From the NCBI GenBank assembly GCA_002729015.1, contig PBVO01000097.1:11454-20397 (forward strand): a stretch of DNA of 8,944 bases, in the 5' to 3' direction. The position numbers and the translations under genes are program-made. Below the pieces are notes generated by a model. It did not search any database. It was given only the letters and a program-made list of their open reading frames with translations, and was not told the origin of the DNA. Numbering within the stretch: position 1 is the first letter of the stretch; each line of letters starts with the position of its first letter. This DNA comes from Candidatus Poribacteria bacterium. Lineage in GTDB: Bacteria; Poribacteria; WGA-4E; UBA9662. Positions 1 through 6,588 of this stretch are shown piece after piece.

Positions 1-730
1 TTTCACCTGTCTTCAAAGAAACTAAATGGTCGGTTTCTCCTTCTGCATTAGATAAAAACCGAGATTGTTCTTCCCCTTGCCAAATTTCAAAACTAGCTAA
101 AAAACCATCAGGCAAATCTAGGGTGATATTACCATCGGGAGCATTGAGGGTTAATCCTGCAGTTTGTTGATCCAATACTTTTAAATCAATATCACCTGAT
201 CGAGTAGAAAAGAGATTTTCACCTTCATTGAGAAGTATGTGTCCGTTGATTTTTCCCTCTACTAGATTAATTTGATACTGGCCCGTGGTCTTTTGAAGAT
301 TAATATCTCCTTTTTGCAACTGAATATTGACATTTCCCCTTAACTGACTCAAAAAGATATCACCCGCAATAGATTTAATAGTAATTGATAAGTCAGGTGG
401 CGTTTGAATCTTTAAGTCTAGCCCCGTGAGTAAATAATCTGTATCTGTATTTAAACTCACGTGAACAACATCGTCAACCTTATCAATCTTCAGAAATTCA
501 CTGAAACTTGGGTTGACTTCACTTTTATCGGTCGAAACTGTTTCAATTTCAATCTGATTACTACTAACTCCTTCAATAGAAATGTTCCCAAAAATAGGCC
601 ACTCAATTTTTAAAGCATAAACATCATCGTAACTAATATAACTTTGGCTAGCCCAACTTGACAGTACACAAAATCCAAAGAGGTAAAACAAACAGTTAAA
701 AAAGATCAGATGACTGGAAAATTTCTTCAC
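1..730 (-). CDS. Exported DUF4097-like beta-repeat protein (3' partial)
   Basis: The frame is open from a GTG at 730 to the left edge (243 codons in the window, no stop), so the gene continues outside. Residues about 4-28 form a hydrophobic signal peptide with a plausible SWA|SQ signal peptidase I site. The only cysteine there lacks a good lipobox. The rest is beta-rich with recurring short units such as AGDIFL, KGDINL, SGDIDL and DGNITLDLP, the pattern of DUF4097 / adhesin-head repeat proteins that fold as right-handed beta-solenoids. Family members sit in envelopes, often beside regulators, and mostly lack a known biochemical role. It follows the Crp-like gene by 32 bases. No clear ribosome site precedes the GTG. 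A TTG at 766, in the same frame and overlapping the upstream TGA stop, is an alternative start that suggests coupling. The call rests on repeat pattern, so family membership is likely but function is unknown. Confidence 0.72.
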   Translation of the reverse strand, partial: MKKFSSHLIFFNCLFYLFGFCVLSSWASQSYISYDDVYALKIEWPIFGNISIEGVSSNQIEIETVSTDKSEVNPSFSEFLKIDKVDDVVHVSLNTDTDYLLTGLDLKIQTPPDLSITIKSIAGDIFLSQLRGNVNIQLQKGDINLQKTTGQYQINLVEGKINGHILLNEGENLFSTRSGDIDLKVLDQQTAGLTLNAPDGNITLDLPDGFLASFEIWQGEEQSRFLSNAEGETDHLVSLKTGE

Positions 731-762
731 TTTAATCCAAAATAATAGAAATCTATCAAACT

Positions 763-1605
763 TCAATCATCTCTTCTGATTGCATCATTCGTAGTATTTG
801 GTAAAGGCTGTGGATTCATCAAAAGGCTGAGATCATCAGGTTCCTCGACTTTCGTTATTACTAGTTCTTCCCGTCGGTTATCTGCAACTTTCTTCAGTTT
901 CCATTGATCCAGAATAGAAAATTTTCGCCATCGAAGTTTGATAATCTTGCGGTGGTCAAGTTCCGACAGATACTGATCTATCAGGCCAACATTTGTACCT
1001 AAGAGCCGAGCAATTTGGGTACGAAAGAACTCGAGTTTTCCGTGCAAAATTCCGTTCTCAATTTTACCGTTCATCGCAGCTTGCTTAATCAAAAAAAAAG
1101 CTAAGCGAGACGAAACAGACCGCTCAATCACAAAATCAAGTGGATAGTAGATTTTCCTAAATAAAAGCTTGCGAACCCACAGATTAAGGGTGGGGTACTT
1201 TTTCAATAGTAGGTTAAATTCCCATAAGGGTATTATCAATAATCGAACGGGATCAATGCTTTCAGCGGTAATAGATCCTCGGGACTCGGTTGAAATCGGA
1301 CGCTCCCCCAAAACATCTCCGGATTCAATGACCACTTTAGTTTCCAATTCTGTTTTGATAGTATGCTCTTGTTCCTCTGAGGATTCATCGTCAAAAATAC
1401 TACCTTCAGCCGGAGATTGTAATTTAACTCTTCCGACCTCTACTAGGTAGACAATCTCACCTAACTCATCAGCGTGGTGAATCGGTTGGTAACGGTCTAA
1501 TTCTACTGTTTTTAGCGTTCTTTCTCGAATGGCTTTGGCTGGTAAATGCTGAAAAAGATTAATGCCTTTGACAGTCCAAAAACGTTCCTGATTTTTTTGA
1601 TTCAT
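763..1605 (-). CDS. Crp/Fnr-family transcriptional regulator, divergent
   Basis: The 280-residue protein has the two-domain Crp/Fnr layout. Residues about 15-135 are a cyclic-nucleotide-binding-like beta-barrel (IVYLVEVGRVKL at 51-62, SGDVLGE at 95-101, R109-G-S-ITAES), residues about 135-160 the linking helix, and residues about 165-240 a winged helix-turn-helix (SSRLAFFLIKQA, then TQIARLLGTNVGLIDQYLSE as the HTH). E101 and R109 sit where the cassette that binds the cyclic nucleotide has its Glu and Arg, but closer together than in E. coli CRP. An acidic insertion of about 15 residues (near 70-90) lengthens a beta-barrel loop, and a tail of about 40 residues follows the wing. There is no Fnr-type cysteine cluster. 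The recognition helix lacks the usual R-E-T-V-S-R signature, so its DNA site may differ. It starts at ATG nine bases after the GH128 stop without an evident ribosome site, implying coupling. It probably regulates this cluster or linked genes. The ligand is unknown. Confidence 0.88.
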   Translation of the reverse strand: MNQKNQERFWTVKGINLFQHLPAKAIRERTLKTVELDRYQPIHHADELGEIVYLVEVGRVKLQSPAEGSIFDDESSEEQEHTIKTELETKVVIESGDVLGERPISTESRGSITAESIDPVRLLIIPLWEFNLLLKKYPTLNLWVRKLLFRKIYYPLDFVIERSVSSRLAFFLIKQAAMNGKIENGILHGKLEFFRTQIARLLGTNVGLIDQYLSELDHRKIIKLRWRKFSILDQWKLKKVADNRREELVITKVEEPDDLSLLMNPQPLPNTTNDAIRRDD

Positions 1606-1614
1606 ACTATTACG

Positions 1615-2457
1615 CTAGTCGTTGGATTTCTTTTTTGTCGATTGGAAAGAAGCATAATGGCGACCTAAAGCAGTTAATTGATTCTTTTCGTCGAACAGAG
1701 CAGATCGGCCGAGAGCTCGGTTTGTTGTCTTGGCAGAAAACCAAGCATATCTAATAACATAATCCAAATGCTCCAAAGCAGGAAGAACCTTTCTCATAAA
1801 TTCTAATACATCTTCTTCAGTATGTCTGTTCTCTTCAACTGATTTTGCATCCCAATCAGCAGGAGCAAATTCAGTAATCCAAATTGGCCGATTGTATTTC
1901 GTGTAGAGCCGGTCAAGTTTTTTCAGCAATCCCTGAACACTTCTTCCTCCATAATGGTGGACGCAGATGAAGTCAACTCGGAGGCCAAGCTGATCTACCT
2001 TCTTCATAAAGTCGACCATCCACTTGTTTTCTGGGTTGACAGTAGCCGGCGAGCCTAAAGGTAAACCAATAGCCTCTAATTTGGGCCAAAGAGCAATCGC
2101 CTCATCAACAGACATATTCGACTGAATTCGGCTATCGGGCTCGTTGAAACCTAATATAAACCTAATTTGGTTTTTGTTTTTTAATTTGATTAAGTAATCA
2201 ATGTCTTCATCTTTGAACCATTTGCCCCAAAACATAGGAACAAATTCAATATTTCGGGGTCCTTTTTCTATTGATTCACGCCCCCAGCTATAGTACCAAT
2301 AAGGGTTTAATTGTGATATTTTGGACGACCATTGACCAGATTTTCGACTAAAACAAGCTCCCTTCTTACCTGTAACTAGGACTTCTTCAGTACTCTGGCC
2401 AGCCGAGGCACAAAATAGGTTGACTGAAATTAAATAGATAAAAAGGAGTCGACCCAT
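1615..2457 (-). CDS. Secreted GH128-like glycoside hydrolase (Asl1-type, putative beta-1,3-glucanase)
   Basis: The 280-residue protein has an N-terminal signal peptide (MGRLLFIYLISVNLFCASAG), probably cut after CASA. The remainder matches the Asl1-like catalytic fold (Glyco_hydro_cc, CAZy GH128), a TIM barrel. Visible motifs are NPYWYYSWG (51-59), PMFWG (74-78), LGFNEPD (102-108) with E106 as likely acid/base, HHYGG (167-171), WITEFA (193-198) with E196 as likely nucleophile, and RYAWFSA (236-242). Characterised GH128 enzymes cut beta-1,3-glucans such as laminarin or curdlan by a retaining mechanism, so an exported glucan-degrading role is inferred. The length fits one catalytic domain with no binding module or anchor, ending in a basic KKKSND tail. 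The ATG at 2457 lies inside the nnr gene (28-base overlap), with only a weak AAGA-rich stretch upstream, so translation is likely coupled. The family call is strong; the exact substrate is not established. Confidence 0.88.
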   Translation of the reverse strand: MGRLLFIYLISVNLFCASAGQSTEEVLVTGKKGACFSRKSGQWSSKISQLNPYWYYSWGRESIEKGPRNIEFVPMFWGKWFKDEDIDYLIKLKNKNQIRFILGFNEPDSRIQSNMSVDEAIALWPKLEAIGLPLGSPATVNPENKWMVDFMKKVDQLGLRVDFICVHHYGGRSVQGLLKKLDRLYTKYNRPIWITEFAPADWDAKSVEENRHTEEDVLEFMRKVLPALEHLDYVIRYAWFSAKTTNRALGRSALFDEKNQLTALGRHYASFQSTKKKSND

Positions 2458-4010
2458 GAAGTCTTTTTCTTCTCTTGGTTTTGAATTGTTTCTTTTATGG
2501 CTTTTGGTAATTCATTGAGAATATCAGTTGCCATTAGACTGTACTCTCCGAGGCGTGCAGATGCTATATCTCCAGCTAAACCGTGGAGGTAGACACTTGT
2601 TACGGCTGATTGTGTTGCTGTGAGGCCTTGCGCCATAAAGCCAGCGATCACACCAGTTAAAACGTCCCCTGAACCAGCCGTCGCAAGGCCAGAATTCCCA
2701 GTTGAATTTAGCCAAACCTGACCATCTGGGCTTGCTATGGTGACAGGAACACTTTTTAGAACTACTGTCAACTGATGGTGCTGAGCAAATTCTGTAGCTA
2801 TAGCAATTGGATCTTCGATAATAAAATCAACTGGGCGATCAATGAGTCGAGACATTTCACCTAGATGAGGTGTAATCACTAACTGGCGATTATTGGCATT
2901 CGATAACATCGAAAACGAGTCAACCGATTTAGCCAAGGCATTGAGACCATCAGCGTCAATTACCAATGGCTGACTAAGAGAATGTACTAGTTGATGTATC
3001 AAGGCAACGGTTTTTGGGTTTTGTGATAAACCTGGCCCAATAGCAACGATAGTTTCCTTTTTATTAATGTGAGCACAAATTGCCGGCTCAGCTGATAAGT
3101 TCAGGCTCCCAGTTTCCGTATCGGGAAGTGGTAATGTCATTGCTTCAGTCAACTTTACAGCTATGATATTGTTTAAGCTCTGAGGTATACCGACCGTCAC
3201 TAGGCCTGCTCCCGACTTCAGAACAGCACTGCTGGTTAGCGTAGCGGCTCCTGTCATCCCGGCTGACCCTGCTAGTACGAACACTCGACCAAATTTACCT
3301 TTATGGCTATTAGCTGAACGTATCGGTAATAATAGGTCAGTTAAATGAGTCTTATAAGTACTGATCATTTGCTGTTCGATAACTGCAGATGGGAAACCAA
3401 TATCTACGACTCGAACTTGTCCGGCTATCGTTGCTCCTGGTTCAACTACTAGACCAATCTTAGTCAGGCCGACTGTAATTGTAAGATTAGCTTTTACTGT
3501 TTCGCCTAATGGCTGCCCAGTATCAGTATTTAAACCGGATGGAACGTCGATCGAAACTATCTTAGCGTTGGATTTGTTGATTGCTTGAATTACCTTAGCT
3601 GTATGGCCTTCAACGGGTCGACTCAAACCAATACCAAAAATTGCATCGACCAAGACATCATGATCGAAGACTGGTATAGTTTGCATGATATCAACAATTG
3701 ACAACCCCAAATTTTGGGCAATTTTAAAGTTGACTTGAGCAGAAGGTGTAAAATCATGTGCACCCGAAACTAAATAGACTGTAACGGTTCGGCCTAAATG
3801 GGCTAAATAACGGGCTATAACTAATCCGTCCCCACCATTATTACCTTTGCCAATAATTACACCAAAATTTCGTTCTCTTGGTAATTGTTGTTGAATGACT
3901 TCCACCATTTTTTGTCCGGCATTTTCCATCAAGACTAGGGCTGGGATGCCAATTTCTTGGATAGTTTGCTGATCAATCTGACGCATTTGACTCGCGTTAA
4001 CGATCATCAT
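2430..4010 (-). CDS. nnr: Bifunctional NAD(P)H-hydrate repair enzyme (epimerase + dehydratase)
   Basis: The 526-residue fusion repairs NADHX and NADPHX. An N-terminal YjeF_N epimerase domain (about 1-215) interconverts R and S hydrates, and a C-terminal ribokinase-like dehydratase (about 225-510) restores NAD(P)H using ADP in bacteria. Epimerase motifs are MENAG (28-32), GKGNNGGDG (54-62), FGIGLSRPVEG (125-135) and SIDVPSGLNTDTG (153-165). Dehydratase motifs are SHKGKFGRVFVLAGS (235-249), GAGLVTVG (267-274), GPGL (325-328), DADGLNAL (352-359), TPHLGEM (380-386) and NSGLATAGSGDVLTG (439-453), with D449 as likely catalytic base, then YLHGLAGD (474-481). Both domains look intact and of usual length. 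GAGG at 4016-4019 lies five bases before the first of two tandem ATG codons (4010 and 4007); either may be used. It begins 14 bases after the upstream hypothetical gene. This is a cytosolic housekeeping function, probably a passenger in the cluster. Confidence 0.97.
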   Translation of the reverse strand: MMIVNASQMRQIDQQTIQEIGIPALVLMENAGQKMVEVIQQQLPRERNFGVIIGKGNNGGDGLVIARYLAHLGRTVTVYLVSGAHDFTPSAQVNFKIAQNLGLSIVDIMQTIPVFDHDVLVDAIFGIGLSRPVEGHTAKVIQAINKSNAKIVSIDVPSGLNTDTGQPLGETVKANLTITVGLTKIGLVVEPGATIAGQVRVVDIGFPSAVIEQQMISTYKTHLTDLLLPIRSANSHKGKFGRVFVLAGSAGMTGAATLTSSAVLKSGAGLVTVGIPQSLNNIIAVKLTEAMTLPLPDTETGSLNLSAEPAICAHINKKETIVAIGPGLSQNPKTVALIHQLVHSLSQPLVIDADGLNALAKSVDSFSMLSNANNRQLVITPHLGEMSRLIDRPVDFIIEDPIAIATEFAQHHQLTVVLKSVPVTIASPDGQVWLNSTGNSGLATAGSGDVLTGVIAGFMAQGLTATQSAVTSVYLHGLAGDIASARLGEYSLMATDILNELPKAIKETIQNQEKKKTSWVDSFLSI

Positions 4011-4015
4011 TCTAG

Positions 4016-4019
4016 CCTC
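4016..4019 (-). promoter_or_regulatory. Ribosome binding site of nnr
   Basis: GAGG is five bases before the ATG at 4010 and eight before the adjacent ATG at 4007. It lies in the 14-base gap after the hypothetical membrane gene. Its spacing fits the second ATG slightly better, so the first Met may be dispensable. Confidence 0.55.
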
Positions 4020-4024
4020 ATCAT

Positions 4025-4588
4025 CTAAATCTGCCGGTATGCATCCTCACGGTAGATTAGGACTTGTGCCATATTCCGTGGGATAGTAACTTGTAGAGCC
4101 TTTCGCTTATTTCTTTCATCTTTTACTACTAGCTGGGTACGAAGCATTCCGGTCATGGTGATCATACCAGACTCAAAATAGACCCACATTTTCTGCTTCG
4201 TATAGGGATTGATGATGAATTCTTCGTCGGGGTGAAAAAAATCATAGGTTGGAAAATCAAGTTCGACAGCCTTGTCAAATCCTTCTAGGACCAGCTGATC
4301 TGGTGGAGTCTTAGGCTTGTAACCACTTAATCTACACGTAGCCAGACGTGCGGGGCCACCGTCATCATTAGTGAATTCCAAAGAAATAAAGATCGCTAGT
4401 TTTCGATTGTCATCGCGCGTCACAAACCATGTATCTTCGATGATTTGTTCAACGGACAACCCAGGGATTTGACGATTTCGATCATATAAAACCGCCAATA
4501 TTACCACCAGAGTCAAACCAAGTACGGTCCAATTTCCTATCGGGGTTTTGATGAATTCGAAAAGTAAGTGCAATGTCTGTTGCAGCAT
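4025..4588 (-). CDS. Hypothetical protein with one N-terminal membrane helix
   Basis: I do not recognise this family. The 187-residue product has an amphipathic N-terminus, then one strongly hydrophobic segment at about 20-35 (WTVLGLTLVVILAVLY) followed by DRNR, suggesting a single membrane anchor. With the positive charges after the helix, the C-terminal domain is tentatively cytoplasmic. Residues about 48-180 alternate hydrophobic and polar positions (KLAIFISLEF, KMWVYFES, RTQLVVKDE, ALQVTIPRN), pointing to a beta-sandwich-like domain. There are no catalytic motifs, and only one cysteine (C85). Codon use and composition look like those of the neighbours. It lies 31 bases after the PhyH stop and 14 before nnr. 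The bases before its ATG are AT-rich with no Shine-Dalgarno match, so re-initiation or a leaderless-type start is possible. Placement in a tight gene string and clean length support a real gene. Confidence 0.8.
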   Translation of the reverse strand: MLQQTLHLLFEFIKTPIGNWTVLGLTLVVILAVLYDRNRQIPGLSVEQIIEDTWFVTRDDNRKLAIFISLEFTNDDGGPARLATCRLSGYKPKTPPDQLVLEGFDKAVELDFPTYDFFHPDEEFIINPYTKQKMWVYFESGMITMTGMLRTQLVVKDERNKRKALQVTIPRNMAQVLIYREDAYRQI

Positions 4589-4619
4589 TTTTATTTTTGC
4601 TGTTATTACGACTATTAAT

Positions 4620-5429
4620 CTATTCCGCCGTCGCTGTTAATGTAACCTCGGATTCGCCACTAAAACCGGAAATCACCTCAAATGTGCGTTGGCCACTACC
4701 ATTCATCCTGACCGACGGTGGGAAATAGGCATATAAGGCTGTATTACGTGGGGTTGGCGACTGGTTAGCTGATGAACCGTGAACCATTAAACTATGGAAA
4801 AGCAGGGCACTACCAGCTTTTAAGGGTACGTGGATTTGGTTTGACAAGTCAATATCAGTTCGGTCGGTTAGGGGTTCGTCATGTCGACGTGAAATCCGTC
4901 CCCAATCTTGTAATCCCCATCGGTGGCTTTTAGGAATTACTTGCAAACAACCATTTTCAGGTGTAGCATCATTAAGAGCAATACTAACTGTTATTAGAGA
5001 AGGAGGATTCATCGGCCAATACGCAGAGTCCTGATGTAAACCGTGAGCAGACCCATGAAAAGCTGGCTTGAACATCAGTGTACTTCGAAAAAGCAATAGG
5101 TCCCTCCCGATCAGGTTCCGTACAGTTTGTACTAACTTCGGGTGCCTTGCCAAATTAAAAAAAACAGTCGAAAGACGTCCTGTACGCTCAACTTTTCGCA
5201 ACACTGGATAATCATTTGGTTGCGATTCGTCTGTTTTTTCTGAATCCATATAAGGCTCGAGCTGAAAATAGCTAGCCCGCTGATCCCCAGTTTCAAAATA
5301 GCCTTTGGCTTTCTGATGTAGAGTCTGGATTTCATTTTGGCAAGATCTAACTTCATCTTCTGATAACAACTGTTCAACGATTAGATACCCCTCAGATTCA
5401 AAATAATTTTTTTGGTCATTTTCATTCAT
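4620..5429 (-). CDS. Phytanoyl-CoA dioxygenase (PhyH) family Fe(II)/2-oxoglutarate oxygenase
   Basis: The 269-residue cytosolic protein lacks a signal peptide and spans the usual PhyH domain. The opening EGYLIVEQLLSEDEV (13-27) is the typical family N-terminus. Iron ligands are readable as H132-x-D134 in the HQDSAYWP motif and H217 in LMVHGSS. R228, in the PRNTALYAYF stretch, is placed where PhyH proteins bind 2-oxoglutarate. ENGCLQVIPKSHRWG (158-172) is the conserved core strand and loop. All catalytic positions appear intact, so an active oxygenase hydroxylating a small metabolite or acyl group is expected. The family is very diverse and the substrate cannot be read from sequence; true phytanoyl-CoA is only one option. 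It has one of the better ribosome sites in the window (AAGGAG, 5440-5445, ten bases before the ATG), so it may be translated independently. It follows the peptidase gene by 18 bases. Confidence 0.92.
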   Translation of the reverse strand: MNENDQKNYFESEGYLIVEQLLSEDEVRSCQNEIQTLHQKAKGYFETGDQRASYFQLEPYMDSEKTDESQPNDYPVLRKVERTGRLSTVFFNLARHPKLVQTVRNLIGRDLLLFRSTLMFKPAFHGSAHGLHQDSAYWPMNPPSLITVSIALNDATPENGCLQVIPKSHRWGLQDWGRISRRHDEPLTDRTDIDLSNQIHVPLKAGSALLFHSLMVHGSSANQSPTPRNTALYAYFPPSVRMNGSGQRTFEVISGFSGESEVTLTATAE

Positions 5430-5439
5430 ATAAATTGAG

Positions 5440-5445
5440 CTCCTT
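5440..5445 (-). promoter_or_regulatory. Ribosome binding site of the PhyH gene
   Basis: AAGGAG lies ten bases before the ATG at 5429, in the 18-base gap after the peptidase stop. It is one of the better Shine-Dalgarno matches in the string and fixes the start of the dioxygenase. Confidence 0.7.
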
Positions 5446-5447
5446 CG

Positions 5448-6587
5448 TTAGTAGCCATACTTCTTCATGGTTTTTTGAAGCCGATCAATTGGAATGGCAT
5501 GTACGATTCTTTCTTTTTTGCCGACGCTAGTTGTTGCCATAGTCATCGAGTTGTAAATGGCTTCCTCGGTAGACTCAATCACTGCCTGATAGAGGGCATC
5601 TAGGTTTTGGTTCTGGAGCATTCTCAACGATAGTACTTTATTGTTAGTTTGACGTGGAATTTTGTTGGCTGTCGAAAAGGCTATAACAAATTCTCCGCTA
5701 CTCATAGTGCTTGGTGTTCCAGTCCTAGCAAGTCCATGAGTTGCTCGTAAACAAAGTTGTCGAAGTTGTCGATGTGTTAGTGGTGCGTCGGTCGCAATCA
5801 CGATAATGAAGGAGCCATCTTTGCCCTGAAAAGGAAGTAAGTCGGGAATTTCTTGGCCAACTGGTACACCATCAATCCGAAGTTGATGGCGACGCCCTCC
5901 ATTAGCATTAACCAACACACCCACCACATAACCCCCTTGCTCTTTTGGGATTCGGCGAGACGCTGTTCCTATACCAGACTTAAACTGATAGCAACGCATA
6001 CCTGTTCCAGCTCCAACACACCCCTCATCAACAGGACCTGCTGTTGCTGTCTCAATAGCTTCTATCGCATGTTCCGGTCGAACATGTAGGCCACGAATAT
6101 TGTTCAAATAACCGTCATAGCATTCTCCTACGATTGGCAACGATATATATTTTAGATGGCGAGCAACTCCTTCATGTACTGCTCCCACTGATAAGGTATT
6201 AGTCAGCATGATTGGGGATTCAATGTAACCCGAATCATTCGTCCAAGACATGCCAGTCATTTCGCCATTTCCATGGATGGTGAATGCCGCTCCAACCACC
6301 GAATAAGTATCCATGTCTGAGTTGGGAATGACTGCGGTTACACCAGTCCTGACATCACTACCTCTGTTTAGTGTCACATGCCCCACGCGTACCCCTTCCA
6401 CGTCAGTAATAGCATTATAAGGACCAGGAGAATAAATTCCAATTTCGTAGCCAAGTTCCCTAATCCTGACTCGTCTACTTTTATCTTGAGCTGAAAGCGA
6501 AATAGATAGACTAACCAGAAAGACGAATATTATAGGAATCGAACAGGAAAAATCCAGTTTTCTATACAGACTCATAGTAACCAACAT
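5448..6587 (-). CDS. Secreted P1/DmpA-family aminopeptidase (self-processing, MEROPS S58)
   Basis: From the ATG at 6587 the product has 379 residues. A signal peptide ends near residue 33 (IPIIFVFLVSLSISLSAQ, cut probable after LSA), placing the enzyme in the periplasm or outside. The body follows the DmpA/BapA family: ITDVEGVRVGHVT (60-72), RTGVTAVIP (80-88), GYIESPIMLTNTLSVG (120-135), GCVGAGTGM (189-197), VGVLVNANGG (222-231), then KDGSFIIVIATDAPL (256-270). Cleavage between G258 and S259 would free S259 as the N-terminal nucleophile, as in DmpA. GLARTGTPSTMSSGEFVIAFST (285-306) is also typical. Relatives remove N-terminal residues from peptides, amides, D-amino-acid or beta-peptides. The frame also allows TTG at 6596 (overlapping the ATPase gene) and ATG at 6575. 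I prefer 6587, one base after the ATPase stop (TAAGATG), although 6575 gives the most compact signal peptide. Coupling to an amino-acid importer suggests a scavenging role. Confidence 0.93.
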   Translation of the reverse strand: MLVTMSLYRKLDFSCSIPIIFVFLVSLSISLSAQDKSRRVRIRELGYEIGIYSPGPYNAITDVEGVRVGHVTLNRGSDVRTGVTAVIPNSDMDTYSVVGAAFTIHGNGEMTGMSWTNDSGYIESPIMLTNTLSVGAVHEGVARHLKYISLPIVGECYDGYLNNIRGLHVRPEHAIEAIETATAGPVDEGCVGAGTGMRCYQFKSGIGTASRRIPKEQGGYVVGVLVNANGGRRHQLRIDGVPVGQEIPDLLPFQGKDGSFIIVIATDAPLTHRQLRQLCLRATHGLARTGTPSTMSSGEFVIAFSTANKIPRQTNNKVLSLRMLQNQNLDALYQAVIESTEEAIYNSMTMATTSVGKKERIVHAIPIDRLQKTMKKYGY

Positions 6588-6588
6588 C

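Noticed and set aside
1169..1450. Plus-strand frame of 93 codons.
   Set aside because: It lies wholly opposite the Crp-like gene, with no domain and low-complexity translation. It is an antisense shadow.
2524..2715. Minus-strand frame of 63 codons in another phase of nnr.
   Set aside because: It overlaps the conserved dehydratase motifs of nnr in a different frame and has no own ribosome site or recognisable sequence.
5132..5377. Minus-strand frame of 81 codons inside the PhyH gene.
   Set aside because: It is an out-of-frame shadow of a gene with intact family motifs.
5853..6089. Plus-strand frame of 78 codons opposite the peptidase gene.
   Set aside because: The Thr/His/Cys-rich translation is typical of antisense frames, and it lies opposite conserved peptidase motifs.
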